DNA from: Actinomycetota bacterium
GTDB taxonomy: Bacteria; Actinomycetota; Acidimicrobiia; Acidimicrobiales; Ilumatobacteraceae
Assembly: GCA_016700055.1 (NCBI GenBank)
Contig: CP064997.1
Location: 2,666,001-2,730,000 of the forward strand
DNA: 64,000 nt
Reading direction: 5' to 3'
The notes beneath the pieces are model-generated. The model did no database searches. It was not told the origin of the DNA and worked only from the letters and a program-made list of their open reading frames with translations. Positions 16,768 through 25,733 of the stretch are shown here, one piece after another (position 1 is the stretch's first letter; the number at the start of each line of letters is the position of its first letter). The translations under genes and the position numbers were made by a program.

Positions 16768-18553
16768 CGACCACCACGTCGCCGGAGCCGACGGTGTCGC
16801 CGGCGGCGACCTTCACCTCTTTCACGGTGCCCGCCTTCTCGGCCGCGATCTGATTCTCCATCTTCATCGCCTCGAGCACGACCACCGCCTGGCCGGCCTC
16901 GACCTGCTGGCCGACCTCGACGAGGATCTTCACGATCGTGCCCTGCATCGGCACGCTCACCTGCCCGGAACCGGCGGCCGCTCCGCCGGCGCTCGACGCG
17001 CGAGGCGTCTTCTTGGCCGGCTTGGCCCCGCCGGCCGCGACCGCGAGCGGGGCCGCCTCCGGAACCCACATCTTCACGTCGAACCGCTTGCCGTTCACCT
17101 CGACCGTGGTCGCTCGTTCCACGAGCGGGGCCGCCTCACCGTCGGTCTCGGGCGCCGGCGGCGCCGCCGCGGGAGCAACGGCGGACAGATCAAGGTTCTC
17201 CTCCACCCATTTGGTCGAGTGGGTCACCGCCGCGAAGTCGGGGTGGCGCAGGATCGCGAGATCGGCGGGGATCGTGGTGGCGATCCCCTCGACGACCATC
17301 TCCTCGAGCGCGCGCACGGTGCGCCGGATCGCCGTCGGGCGATCCTTGCCCCACACGATCAGCTTGCCGACGAGGTTGTCGTAGTACTGGCTGATCTCGT
17401 CGCCCGACTCGTAGCCGCTGTCGAAGCGAACGCCGAAGCCGTCGCTGACGTGCAGCTTGCGGATGATGCCCGGTGAGGGCAAGAACTTGCCCCCTGCCGG
17501 ATCCTCGGCGTTGATGCGGATCTCGATGCCGTGACCGCGTCGCTGCGCGGCCACCTCGGCCTGCGTCATCGGCAGCGGTTCGCCGGAGGCGACGCGGATC
17601 TGCCATTCGACCAGGTCGATTCCGGTGACCACCTCGGTCACCGGGTGCTCCACCTGCAGGCGCGTGTTCATCTCGAGGAAGAAGAAGTCGCCGTCCTGGT
17701 AGATGAACTCGACCGTGCCCGCGTTGTAGTAGCCGACCGCCTTGGCGGCCTTGACGGCGGCCTCTCCCATGGCGTCCTCGACGCCGGGGCCGAGTCCGGG
17801 GGCCGGCGACTCCTCGATCAGCTTCTGGTGCCGGCGCTGGGCGGAGCAGTCGCGGGTGGACACCCACACGCAGTCGCCGTGCTGGTCACCGACGATCTGC
17901 ACCTCGACGTGGCGCGGCCAGGTGAGGTAGCGCTCGATGTAGATCTCGTCGCGTCCGAAGAACGCCTTCGCCTCACGCTGCGCGCTCTCCATGGCGGCCC
18001 CGACCTCGTCGGCGGAGCGCACCACCTTCATCCCGCGCCCGCCGCCGCCGTACGCGGCCTTGACCGCGAGCGGCCACCCGTGCTCGTTGCCGAACGCGGT
18101 GATCTCCGCGGCCGAGGTGACGAACTCGGTGGTGCCGGGCACGATCGGCGCCCCGCCGCGCAGCGCCGCCTTGCGGCTGGAGACCTTGTCGCCCATCTCC
18201 TGGATCGCCGATGCCGGTGGGCCGATGAAGGCCACGCCCATCTCGGTGATCGCCTGAGCGAAGTCGGCGTTCTCGCTGAAGAAGCCGTAGCCGGGGTGCA
18301 CGCCGTCGGCTCCGCTGCGGCCGATGGCGTCGAGGATCGCCTCGGTGTTGAGGTAGCTCTCTGCAGCCGTCTGACCACCGAGCGCGTAGGCCTCGTCGGC
18401 CAGACGCACGTGGAGCGCGTTGCGATCGAGATCGGAGTACACGGCCACCGTGGGGATGCCCATCTCGCGGGCGGCCCGGATGACGCGGACGGCGATCTCT
18501 CCGCGGTTGGCGATCAGGATCTTTTGCAGCACGAGTGTCAATGTTGGTGCCAT
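16757..18553 (-). CDS. accA3: Acyl-CoA carboxylase alpha subunit (biotin carboxylase plus BCCP)
   Basis: Carboxylates its own biotin with ATP and bicarbonate, for a separate carboxyltransferase acting on acetyl- or propionyl-CoA. Domains: biotin carboxylase (KILIANRGEIAVRVIRAA, VKAAYGGGGRGMKVV, EMNTRLQVEHPVTE), an Ala/Pro-rich linker near 465-525, and a biotinyl domain with EAMKMEN (Lys564). The symbol follows the mycobacterial alpha subunit; substrate is not settled. Its ATG at 18553 overlaps the birA ATG in CATG. A GTG at 18532, right before the conserved KILIANRG, is a credible alternative start. Confidence 0.93.
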   Translation of the reverse strand: MAPTLTLVLQKILIANRGEIAVRVIRAAREMGIPTVAVYSDLDRNALHVRLADEAYALGGQTAAESYLNTEAILDAIGRSGADGVHPGYGFFSENADFAQAITEMGVAFIGPPASAIQEMGDKVSSRKAALRGGAPIVPGTTEFVTSAAEITAFGNEHGWPLAVKAAYGGGGRGMKVVRSADEVGAAMESAQREAKAFFGRDEIYIERYLTWPRHVEVQIVGDQHGDCVWVSTRDCSAQRRHQKLIEESPAPGLGPGVEDAMGEAAVKAAKAVGYYNAGTVEFIYQDGDFFFLEMNTRLQVEHPVTEVVTGIDLVEWQIRVASGEPLPMTQAEVAAQRRGHGIEIRINAEDPAGGKFLPSPGIIRKLHVSDGFGVRFDSGYESGDEISQYYDNLVGKLIVWGKDRPTAIRRTVRALEEMVVEGIATTIPADLAILRHPDFAAVTHSTKWVEENLDLSAVAPAAAPPAPETDGEAAPLVERATTVEVNGKRFDVKMWVPEAAPLAVAAGGAKPAKKTPRASSAGGAAAGSGQVSVPMQGTIVKILVEVGQQVEAGQAVVVLEAMKMENQIAAEKAGTVKEVKVAAGDTVGSGDVVVVIE

Positions 18554-19325
18554 GGAGGGTCACTCCGCCACCCCACCGGATCCGGCGCTGCCCGGAGCGC
18601 CCGCCGAGGGGCAGTGGCCGCCCGGCTGGACGGTGCGCTACGTCGCCGAGACGGCGAGCACGAACGCGGACCTGCTCCTTGCCGGAGCGGCGGGTGCACC
18701 GGACCGCACGGTGCTCGCCGCCGGTCACCAGACCGCCGGGCGCGGGCGCCTCGATCGTCGGTGGGAGGCGCCGCCCGGCGCCAACCTGCTGGTGAGCATC
18801 CTCTTGCGCTCCGTCCCGGCGCGCCCCCAAGAGCTCACCCAGCGCGTGGCGCTGGCCGCCGCGCTCGCGACGGAGCGACTGAGCGGGGTGCGGGTTGAGC
18901 TGAAGTGGCCGAACGACCTGCTCGTCGGCGAGCGCAAGCTCGCCGGGGTGCTGGCCGAGCTGGGCCGGAGCGGGCCGGCGGACTCACGGCGGACGTTCGT
19001 GGTCGTCGGGCTCGGTCTGAACGTGGCCTGGGCTCCGGAGGGAGCAGCGTGCCTCGGCGACGGCTTCGTCGCGCTCGACGTGTTGCGGGCGTTGCTCGCC
19101 GAGCTGGACGAGTTGGACTCGCTGACGACGGGCATCGGCGCTGCCTATCGGGAGCGGCTGGCCACGGTCGGCAAGGAGGTGCGCGTGGTGCTTCCTGGCG
19201 AGGCCGAGCCGATCGTCGGCACGGCGGTGTCCGTCGAGGCCGACGGCCGGCTGGTGGTGCTCGACACCCTCGGCGTCACCCACTGGGTGGCCACGGGCGA
19301 CGTCGTCCACCTACGGCACGCGTGA
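18552..19325 (+). CDS. birA: Biotin--[acetyl-CoA-carboxylase] ligase
   Basis: Attaches biotin to the BCCP domain, including that of the divergent neighbour. The 257-residue product is the monofunctional type: it lacks the N-terminal DNA-binding domain of E. coli BirA. Seen are ASTNADLLLAG, the biotinyl-AMP loop GRGRLDRRW, KWPNDLLVGERKLAGVL and a short C-terminal SH3-like domain. CAATGT (18539-18544) ends 7 nt before the ATG, close to the leaderless pattern. With the chosen starts, each gene's promoter lies inside the other gene. Confidence 0.92.
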   Translation: MEGHSATPPDPALPGAPAEGQWPPGWTVRYVAETASTNADLLLAGAAGAPDRTVLAAGHQTAGRGRLDRRWEAPPGANLLVSILLRSVPARPQELTQRVALAAALATERLSGVRVELKWPNDLLVGERKLAGVLAELGRSGPADSRRTFVVVGLGLNVAWAPEGAACLGDGFVALDVLRALLAELDELDSLTTGIGAAYRERLATVGKEVRVVLPGEAEPIVGTAVSVEADGRLVVLDTLGVTHWVATGDVVHLRHA

Positions 19326-19369
19326 CCGGCACAACAGCGCCCTGACGCCTCCCGCGCGAGCCGCCCAAG

Positions 19370-19375
19370 TAGCGT
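19370..19375 (+). promoter_or_regulatory. -10 element TAGCGT, leaderless type
   Basis: TAGCGT ends 7 nt before the GTG start of the LCP gene at 19383. Confidence 0.5.
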
Positions 19376-19382
19376 TCCTGCC

Positions 19383-20411
19383 GTGATCCCCACCTCGCCC
19401 GCGGTCGTGACGCGCCGCCGACGCCGTAGGCCGCTGCCGGGGATCAACGCCGTCTCCCTCGGGTTGGCCGTGGCCGTGCTCGGGTCCGGAGGACTGCTGC
19501 TCGCCACCCGCCAGAAGGCCGACAGCGTCGAGCGGGTCGAGGAGCTGGCTGGCGTCCTCACCGTCGACGTCGGTCCGTTCGAGAACTACCTGCTGGTCGG
19601 TAGCGACACCAGGGAAGGCGCCGATCCCTCCGACCCCGACTTCGGCGGCATCGGCGACACCGACGAGGTGCAGGGTCGCCGTAGCGACACCATGATGGTG
19701 CTCCACGTCGACTACGAGCGTGACACCGCCTCGCTGTTGTCCATCCCCCGTGACCTGTGGGTGGAGATCGACGGCGACGGCGAGAACCGCATCAACACCG
19801 CCTACCAAGAAGGCGCCGACACCCTCGTGCGCACCGTCCAAGACGCGCTCGGCATCCCCATCCACCACTACATCGAGGTCGATTTCCAGTCGTTCAAAGA
19901 GATCGTCGGTGCGATCGGCGGAGTCGAGGCGTGCTTCGTCGCCCCGACCCGCGATCGCAACACCGGTCTGCTCGTGCCGACGGAGGGCTGCTTCGTGCTC
20001 GACCCGGTACAGGCACTCCAGTACGCGCGGAGCCGGCACTTCGAGGAGTTCGTGTACGGCGAGTGGTTCGAGGACCCGCGCGCCGACCTCGGGCGGATCG
20101 AACGCCAGCAGGAGTTCGTCCAGTCCGCGATCGACGCCGCCCTCGCGCAGGCGCGGTCGAACCCGCTCCGCGCGAGCGAGCTGATCGACGCCGCGGCGCG
20201 CTCGCTGCGCGTCGACCCCCGCACCGACCTGGTGGAGGTGATCGACCGGCTGCTGCCGCTGGCCGACGGCGCCCTCGCCCGGTACAGCCTGCCGGTGGAG
20301 GGCACCGAGATCGACGACAAGGCGGTGCTCGTGATGCTCGACGACGCCGAAGCGTTGCTGGCGTACTTCGCCGGCACGGGGCCGCCCCCGCCGGTGACCT
20401 CGACACCGTGA
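19383..20411 (+). CDS. LytR-CpsA-Psr (LCP) family protein
   Basis: A membrane-anchored phosphotransferase family that attaches glycopolymers to peptidoglycan outside the cell. The 342-residue protein has a basic N-terminus (TRRRRRR), one membrane segment (about 23-42), then the LCP domain with LLVGSDTRE, GRRSDTMMVLHVDY, SIPRDLWVEI and YARSRHFEE, which supply the acidic and arginine residues for the pyrophosphate. It directly precedes the four rml genes, consistent with attaching a rhamnose-containing cell-wall polymer. Confidence 0.93.
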   Translation: MIPTSPAVVTRRRRRRPLPGINAVSLGLAVAVLGSGGLLLATRQKADSVERVEELAGVLTVDVGPFENYLLVGSDTREGADPSDPDFGGIGDTDEVQGRRSDTMMVLHVDYERDTASLLSIPRDLWVEIDGDGENRINTAYQEGADTLVRTVQDALGIPIHHYIEVDFQSFKEIVGAIGGVEACFVAPTRDRNTGLLVPTEGCFVLDPVQALQYARSRHFEEFVYGEWFEDPRADLGRIERQQEFVQSAIDAALAQARSNPLRASELIDAAARSLRVDPRTDLVEVIDRLLPLADGALARYSLPVEGTEIDDKAVLVMLDDAEALLAYFAGTGPPPPVTSTP

Positions 20412-20434
20412 GGCCCGTGCCAGACTGCGGCGCG

Positions 20435-21514
20435 ATGAAGGCCCTGATCCTGGCGGGAGGCGCGGGTACTCGCCTGCGGCCGATCACCCATACCAGCGCC
20501 AAGCAGCTGGTGCCGGTGGCGAACAAGCCGATCCTCTTCTACGGGATAGAAGCGATGGTCGACGCCGGGATCACCGAGATCGGGGTGATCGTCGGGGACA
20601 CCCGCGACGAGGTGATGGCCGCGCTCGGCGACGGCTCGCAGTGGGGGGCACGCATCACGTTCATCCCGCAGGACGAGCCGCTCGGCCTCGCGCACTGCGT
20701 GCTGCTCGCGCGCGACTTCCTCGGCGACGACGACTTCGTGATGTACCTCGGCGACAACCTGCTGGAGCAGGATCTCGGCGCGTTCGTCGACGCGTTCGAG
20801 CAGGCCCGCTCCGGCGAGTCGCCACCGGCGGCACAGATCCTGTTGAAGCAGGTGCCGGATCCACACCGCTTCGGCATCGCCGAGCTCGACCCCGAGGGCC
20901 ACGTGCTGCACCTGGTCGAGAAGCCGTCCGACCCACCGAGCGACCTAGCGCTCGTCGGCGTCTACCTGTTCGACCCGTCGATCCACGAGGCCGTCGCTTC
21001 GATCAGGGCCTCGGCACGTGGTGAGCTGGAGATCACCGACGCCATCCAGTGGCTGATCGACCACGGACGCACGGTGCGGTGCGAGCTGCTGACCGGATGG
21101 TGGATCGACACCGGCAAGCTGACCCCGCTGCTCGAGGCGAACCGGCTGCTGCTGGAGACGATCGCTCCGCTGTGCCTCGGCTTCGTCGACGAGCGGTCGG
21201 TGCTCGACGGCCGTGTCGTCGTCGCCGAGGGTGCGGTGGTGGAGAACTCGACGCTGCGTGGGCCGATCGCCATCGGCGCCGACGCGCGGATCGTCGACAG
21301 CTTCATCGGCCCGTTCACGGCCATCGGCGAGCGTTGCGAGGTGCGCAACAGCGAGGTGGAGCACTCCGTCGTGATGGCCGACAGCCGCATCGTCGACATC
21401 CCCCGCCTGGAGGACAGCTTGATCGGCAGGGACGTCGAGGTGACGCGCAGCCAGCGCCGGCCGAGGGCGCTGCGCCTGATGGTCGGCGACCATTGCCAGA
21501 TCGACGCGGAGTAG
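20435..21514 (+). CDS. rmlA: Glucose-1-phosphate thymidylyltransferase, long (StrD-like) type
   Basis: Makes dTDP-glucose from dTTP and glucose 1-phosphate, first step to dTDP-rhamnose. The nucleotidyltransferase domain opens with LILAGGAGTRLRPITHTSAK and has MYLGDNLLEQD and VEKPSDPPSDLALVGVY. At 359 residues it is longer than standard RmlA (about 290): the C-terminal 100 residues are a hexapeptide-repeat helix (VVENSTLRGPIAIG and similar), as in antibiotic-sugar enzymes such as StrD. First of four same-strand genes rmlA-C-B-D. Confidence 0.92.
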   Translation: MKALILAGGAGTRLRPITHTSAKQLVPVANKPILFYGIEAMVDAGITEIGVIVGDTRDEVMAALGDGSQWGARITFIPQDEPLGLAHCVLLARDFLGDDDFVMYLGDNLLEQDLGAFVDAFEQARSGESPPAAQILLKQVPDPHRFGIAELDPEGHVLHLVEKPSDPPSDLALVGVYLFDPSIHEAVASIRASARGELEITDAIQWLIDHGRTVRCELLTGWWIDTGKLTPLLEANRLLLETIAPLCLGFVDERSVLDGRVVVAEGAVVENSTLRGPIAIGADARIVDSFIGPFTAIGERCEVRNSEVEHSVVMADSRIVDIPRLEDSLIGRDVEVTRSQRRPRALRLMVGDHCQIDAE

Positions 21515-21535
21515 TACTGGAAGCGGAGTAGTCCT

Positions 21536-22087
21536 ATGGCCACCGTCACCGAATCCGAGCGCATCGCGGGTGTCTACGTCGTCGAGCCGCGCGTCCACGG
21601 CGACGGGCGGGGGCGGTTCGTGGAGACCTACAGGCGGGAGTGGATCCCGTCGGCTCGCGAGATGCTGCAGTCCAACCGCTCCGACAAGCAGGCGGGCGCA
21701 CTGGTCGGGCTGCACTACCACCTGCACCAGGCCGACTACTGGTACGTGCCCACCGGTACCGCTCGCGTGGTGCTGCACGACCTGCGCGAGGGCGGTCCGA
21801 CGCAGGGGGCGACGGTGTGGTTCGACATCTCCGGCGAAGACCACCGTGGCGTCTACATCCCTCCCGGTGTCGCTCACGGGTTCGCGGCGCTGACCGACGT
21901 CGTGATGACGTACCTGGTCGACGGGTACTACAACCCCGCCGACGAGCTCGGCATCGCGTGGAACGACCCCGCGGTCGGCGCCGACTGGGGGGTCGCCGAT
22001 CCGGTGCTGTCAGCGCGTGACCAGGACAACCCGCGCGTCGCCGACCTGCCGCCGGGGCGCCGCCCCTACTGGCCGATGCGGACATAG
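21536..22087 (+). CDS. rmlC: dTDP-4-dehydrorhamnose 3,5-epimerase family protein (divergent active site)
   Basis: Placed by cupin fold, length (183 residues) and operon as the 3,5-epimerase of the dTDP-rhamnose pathway. The catalytic His60 (VGLHYHLHQ), VYIPPGVAHGFAALTD and the C-terminal GIAWNDP are kept. Two substrate-binding residues of standard RmlC look replaced: Arg in LRGLHYQ is Val57, and Lys in AQxKLV is Asp67 or Tyr70 depending on alignment. So it may be a variant epimerase with changed specificity. It starts 22 bp after rmlA. Confidence 0.82.
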   Translation: MATVTESERIAGVYVVEPRVHGDGRGRFVETYRREWIPSAREMLQSNRSDKQAGALVGLHYHLHQADYWYVPTGTARVVLHDLREGGPTQGATVWFDISGEDHRGVYIPPGVAHGFAALTDVVMTYLVDGYYNPADELGIAWNDPAVGADWGVADPVLSARDQDNPRVADLPPGRRPYWPMRT

Positions 22088-22099
22088 GGGTTCGCTGCG

Positions 22100-23065
22100 A
22101 TGAAGCTCTTCGTCACCGGAGCCGCGGGGTTCATCGGCTCGAACTACGTGCGCTGGCTGCTCGACTGCACTGACGACGAAGTGACGGTGTTCGACAAGCT
22201 CACGTACGCCGGCAACCTGGAAAGCATCCGCGACGTCCTCGACGACACGCGCTGTCGCTTCGTGCGCGGGGACATCTGCGACCAGGACGCAGTCGTCGAG
22301 CAGATGGCGGGCCACGATGCCGTGGTCCACTTCGCCGCCGAGAGCCACGTCGACCGCTCGATCGTCGACCCCTACGCGTTCGTCCACACGAACGTCTTCG
22401 GCACGAACGTGCTCTGCGACGTGGCTCACAAGGTGGGGGTGGAGCGGTTCTTGCACATCTCCACCGACGAGGTCTACGGCTCGATCGAGGTCGGCTCGTT
22501 CTCGGAGACCGACATGTTGACGCCACGCTCGCCGTATTCGGCGGCGAAGGCGGGTAGCGACCTGGTGGCGCTCTCGTACTTCACCACCTACGGCCTGCCG
22601 GTGGTGGTCACGCGCTGCTCGAACAACTTCGGGCCGTACCAGTTCCCGGAGAAGGTGATTCCGCTCTTCACCACGAACCTGCTCGACGGCAAGCCGGTTC
22701 CCCTGTACGGCGACGGCGGCAACGTGCGCGACTGGATCCACGTGGAAGACCACAACCGCGCCGCCGACCTCGTGCTGCGTTCCGGGGTCGTCGGCGAGAT
22801 CTACAACATCGGCGCGCACAACGAGATCACCAACCGCGAGCTGACCTACCGGCTGCTACAGCTCACCGGACGCGACGAGAGCTTCGTCGAGCCCGTCGCC
22901 GACCGCCTAGGTCACGACCGGCGATACTCGGTGAACATCGACAAGATCACCGCGCTCGGCTGGTCGGTGAGCCACGACTTCGACGAAGCGCTGGCGCGCA
23001 CGGTCGACTGGTACCGCGGCCACCGCGACTGGTGGGAGCCGCTGAAGGCACGGGCCGGCCTCTGA
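22100..23065 (+). CDS. rmlB: dTDP-glucose 4,6-dehydratase
   Basis: Converts dTDP-glucose to dTDP-4-keto-6-deoxyglucose using bound NAD. The 321-residue extended SDR shows GAAGFIGSNYVRW, the catalytic triad region STDEVYGS, and YSAAKAGSD (YxxxK), then RCSNNFGPYQFPEKVIPLF. Start is ATG at 22100, 13 bp after rmlC. Its TGA stop overlaps the rmlD ATG (TGATG). Confidence 0.95.
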   Translation: MKLFVTGAAGFIGSNYVRWLLDCTDDEVTVFDKLTYAGNLESIRDVLDDTRCRFVRGDICDQDAVVEQMAGHDAVVHFAAESHVDRSIVDPYAFVHTNVFGTNVLCDVAHKVGVERFLHISTDEVYGSIEVGSFSETDMLTPRSPYSAAKAGSDLVALSYFTTYGLPVVVTRCSNNFGPYQFPEKVIPLFTTNLLDGKPVPLYGDGGNVRDWIHVEDHNRAADLVLRSGVVGEIYNIGAHNEITNRELTYRLLQLTGRDESFVEPVADRLGHDRRYSVNIDKITALGWSVSHDFDEALARTVDWYRGHRDWWEPLKARAGL

Positions 23066-23952
23066 TGCGCGCCCTGCGCGTGCTCGTCACCGGCGCGGGC
23101 GGCCAGCTCGGTCGCGACGTGGTGCTGGCGTGTGAAGCCGCGGGCGACACCGTGTTCGCTCTGGGGCGAACCGAGCTCGACGTGACCGACCGCGACGCGG
23201 TGCTGGGCGTCGTCACGACGCTTGGTCCCGATGTGGTGGTGCACTGCGCGGCGTGGACCGCGGTCGACGCCTGTGAAGCAGATGCCGGCCGGGCGATGAC
23301 ACACAACGCCCTGGCCGTGCGCTTCGTCGCCGAGGGTTGTGCTCGGGTGGGCGCTCATCTGGTGCACGTCAGCACCGATTACGTGTTCGACGGTGCCAAG
23401 GGATCGCCGTACGACGAATGGGATGAGCCCAACCCGCAGTCGGTGTACGGGCGCTCCAAGCTGGCCGGTGAGCACGAGGCGCTCGTCCTCGGAACGGGGG
23501 CAGCCGTCGTGCGCACTTCGTGGCTGTGCGGCGAGCACGGGCCGAACATGGTGAAGACGATCCTGCGCCTGGCCGGCGAGCAGGACGAGCTGAGCTTCGT
23601 CGACGACCAGGTCGGTTGCCCGTCGTTCACCGCCGACCTGGCGCCGATGCTGCGCCGGCTAGGAGTCGACCGCCGCAGCGGCATCCACCACGTCACGAAC
23701 GGCGGCGCGGTGAGCTGGTTCGGCTTCGCCCAAGAGGTGCTGCGCGCCGGCGGCATGGACGCCGGCAGGGTGCGCCCGATCGCGACGTCGGACCTGCACC
23801 CCGCCCGGCCCGCGCCCCGGCCGGCGAACAGCGTGCTCGACAACTGCGTGCTGCGCGCGAACGGGCTGCGCCCGCTGCGCGACTTCCGCGGCCCGCTGGC
23901 CGAGCTCGTCGGCGTCCTCACGTCGGCCGGCCCCGGCGTATCCGGCCCGTAG
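23065..23952 (+). CDS. rmlD: dTDP-4-dehydrorhamnose reductase
   Basis: Last step to dTDP-L-rhamnose, reducing the 4-keto group with NAD(P)H. The 295-residue SDR has VTGAGGQLGRDVV, HCAAWTAVDACEAD, STDYVFDG and YGRSKLAGE. ATG 23065 shares one base with the rmlB stop, which fixes the start; the frame extends 33 bp further up into rmlB. The TAG stop forms the first half of a -10 element for selD. Confidence 0.94.
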   Translation: MRALRVLVTGAGGQLGRDVVLACEAAGDTVFALGRTELDVTDRDAVLGVVTTLGPDVVVHCAAWTAVDACEADAGRAMTHNALAVRFVAEGCARVGAHLVHVSTDYVFDGAKGSPYDEWDEPNPQSVYGRSKLAGEHEALVLGTGAAVVRTSWLCGEHGPNMVKTILRLAGEQDELSFVDDQVGCPSFTADLAPMLRRLGVDRRSGIHHVTNGGAVSWFGFAQEVLRAGGMDAGRVRPIATSDLHPARPAPRPANSVLDNCVLRANGLRPLRDFRGPLAELVGVLTSAGPGVSGP

Positions 23953-23955
23953 GCT
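23950..23955 (+). promoter_or_regulatory. -10 element TAGGCT built on the rmlD stop codon
   Basis: TAGGCT ends 8 nt before the selD GTG at 23964; its TAG is the rmlD stop codon. Confidence 0.45.
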
Positions 23956-23963
23956 GCGCCGCT

Positions 23964-24974
23964 GTGACCGACGCTGCCATCCGGCTGACGGAGTGGACGA
24001 CCTGCGGCGGATGCGCCGCGAAGTGGGGAAAGGACCTGCTCACCAGCCTTGTCGACGAGCTGCCGCGCGGGGACGACCCGGCGCTGCTCGTCGGGTTGGC
24101 GCCGTTCGACGACGCCGCGGTGTACCGCCTGAGCGACGACCTCGCGCTGGTCAGCACCACCGACTTCTTCCCCCCGCTCGTCGACGACCCGCACGACTTC
24201 GGCGCCATCGCCGCGGCCAACGCTTGCAGCGACGTGTTCGCGATGGGCGGGCGGGTGGTCGTGGCGGTCAGCATCGCCGCCTTCCCGGAGAACTTCCCCC
24301 GCGAGGCGATCGCCGCCATCTTCGCTGCCGCGGCCGAGGTCGTTGCCGCGGCCGGAGGGACGATCGCGGGCGGTCACACCATCCGCAACCCCGAGCCGGT
24401 GTTCGGCCTCGCCGTGCAGGGCACGGTGCACCCGGATCGTGTCTTCGCCAAGGGTGGCGCCGTGGCCGGCGACGTCCTCGTGATCTCCAAGCCGCTCGGC
24501 ACGGGGATCGTGCTCGCGGGCGGCGACGCGGCCGAAAAGGCCGCGGCGGTGCTCGGCATGCGTCAGCTGAACCGAGCCGCGTCGGAGGCGCTGCAGGCGA
24601 TGGGCACCGCGGTGCACGGCGTCACCGACGTCACCGGGTACGGATTGGCCGGGCACGGGTGGGAGATGGCCGAACGCAGCGGTGTCGCGTTCACGTTCGA
24701 GAGCGCGCTGCTGCCGCTGTACGCCGGCGCGCTCGGTGCCGCAGAGCGCAGTGTGCGCACCGGGGGAGACGTCCGCAACCGTGCCGCCGTCGGGGAGCAC
24801 GTGAGGATCGAGCCCGGTCTAGACCCGGCGTGGGAGGCGATGCTCTACGACCCCCAGACCTCGGGCGGCCTGCTGGGCGCGATCGACCCGGCGGCTGTCG
24901 ACGACTGCCTCCCTGCGGGGTTCACCGTGGTCGGAACCGTCGACCCCGGCCCCTCCTGCATCCGCCTGCGCTGA
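23964..24974 (+). CDS. selD: Selenide, water dikinase
   Basis: Makes selenophosphate from selenide and ATP, the selenium donor for selenocysteine and selenouridine. The 336-residue protein of the AIR-synthase fold has the N-terminal motif TTCGGCAAKWG (Cys14, Cys17, Lys20), VSTTDFFPPLVDDP and AANACSDVFAMGG. It is the cysteine form: no in-frame TGA at the active site. No selA, selB, tRNA-Sec or ybbB gene is in this window, so the selenium use must be encoded elsewhere. GTG start supported by TAGGCT 8 nt upstream. Confidence 0.92.
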   Translation: MTDAAIRLTEWTTCGGCAAKWGKDLLTSLVDELPRGDDPALLVGLAPFDDAAVYRLSDDLALVSTTDFFPPLVDDPHDFGAIAAANACSDVFAMGGRVVVAVSIAAFPENFPREAIAAIFAAAAEVVAAAGGTIAGGHTIRNPEPVFGLAVQGTVHPDRVFAKGGAVAGDVLVISKPLGTGIVLAGGDAAEKAAAVLGMRQLNRAASEALQAMGTAVHGVTDVTGYGLAGHGWEMAERSGVAFTFESALLPLYAGALGAAERSVRTGGDVRNRAAVGEHVRIEPGLDPAWEAMLYDPQTSGGLLGAIDPAAVDDCLPAGFTVVGTVDPGPSCIRLR

Positions 24975-24979
24975 TTGGC

Positions 24980-24985
24980 TACCGT
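24980..24985 (+). promoter_or_regulatory. -10 element TACCGT, leaderless type
   Basis: TACCGT ends 8 nt before the rnhB ATG at 24994, in the 19-bp gap after selD. Confidence 0.45.
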
Positions 24986-24993
24986 CGAGAGCG

Positions 24994-25725
24994 ATGGCCG
25001 CCCCCGCCCGAGCGACGACGAGCCGGGCGCGCCCGCGCACCCGCCGGGGGCCGACCCGTGGGCTCGAGCGTGAGCTGTGGGATGCCGGACACGCGCTGGT
25101 GGTCGGCATCGACGAGGTCGGGCGCGGCGCCTGGGCCGGCCCGCTGATGGTGGGCGCGGCGGTCCTTCCCCGCGACCGGCGGGTGAACGGCGTGCGCGAT
25201 TCCAAGCTGCTCACCGAGCGCGAGCGGGAGCGCATCTTCGACCGCGTCGCGGCGTGGTGTGAGGCGTGGGCCGTCGGCGCGGCGAGCCAGGAGGAGTGCG
25301 ACGAGCTGGGGATGAGTGCCGCCCAGCAGCTCGCCACCAGCCGCGCGGTGGCGTCGCTCACCGAGCAGCTCGGCCGCTGCCCCGACGCCGCGGTGGTCGA
25401 CGGCAAGTGGGACTTCGTGTCGCCGCTGGTGCCGTGCGTGGAGACGCGGGTGAAGGCCGACATGCACTGCCTGAGCGTGGCGGCGGCCTCGATCCTGGCC
25501 AAGGTGACGCGAGATCGCCTGATGCGCGAGCTCGCCGAGCACTACCCCAACTGGGCGTTCGACACCAACAAGGGCTACCCGTGCCCGCTGCACAAGACCG
25601 CGCTGCAGGGGTACGGGCCCTCCGCCGCCCACCGCCGCACGTGGGTGTTCATGGACCACTACGTGCCGTGGAGCGGCGTGCGGCGTGTCGTGCGGCCCGA
25701 GCAGCCGACGCTCTTCGACTGGTGA
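24994..25725 (+). CDS. rnhB: Ribonuclease HII
   Basis: Cleaves RNA in RNA-DNA hybrids, including single ribonucleotides in DNA. The 243-residue product keeps the acidic active site: IDEVGRGAWAGP (Asp40, Glu41), VDGKWDF and KADMHCLSVAAASILAKVTRD. The first 25 residues are a basic, low-complexity extension. Stop TGA overlaps an in-frame GTG of the next gene. Confidence 0.95.
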   Translation: MAAPARATTSRARPRTRRGPTRGLERELWDAGHALVVGIDEVGRGAWAGPLMVGAAVLPRDRRVNGVRDSKLLTERERERIFDRVAAWCEAWAVGAASQEECDELGMSAAQQLATSRAVASLTEQLGRCPDAAVVDGKWDFVSPLVPCVETRVKADMHCLSVAAASILAKVTRDRLMRELAEHYPNWAFDTNKGYPCPLHKTALQGYGPSAAHRRTWVFMDHYVPWSGVRRVVRPEQPTLFDW

Positions 25726-25733
25726 GTGCGGCG

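Noticed and set aside
23964..24974. A selenocysteine codon in selD
   Set aside because: The frame has cysteine codons at positions 14 and 17 and no internal TGA.
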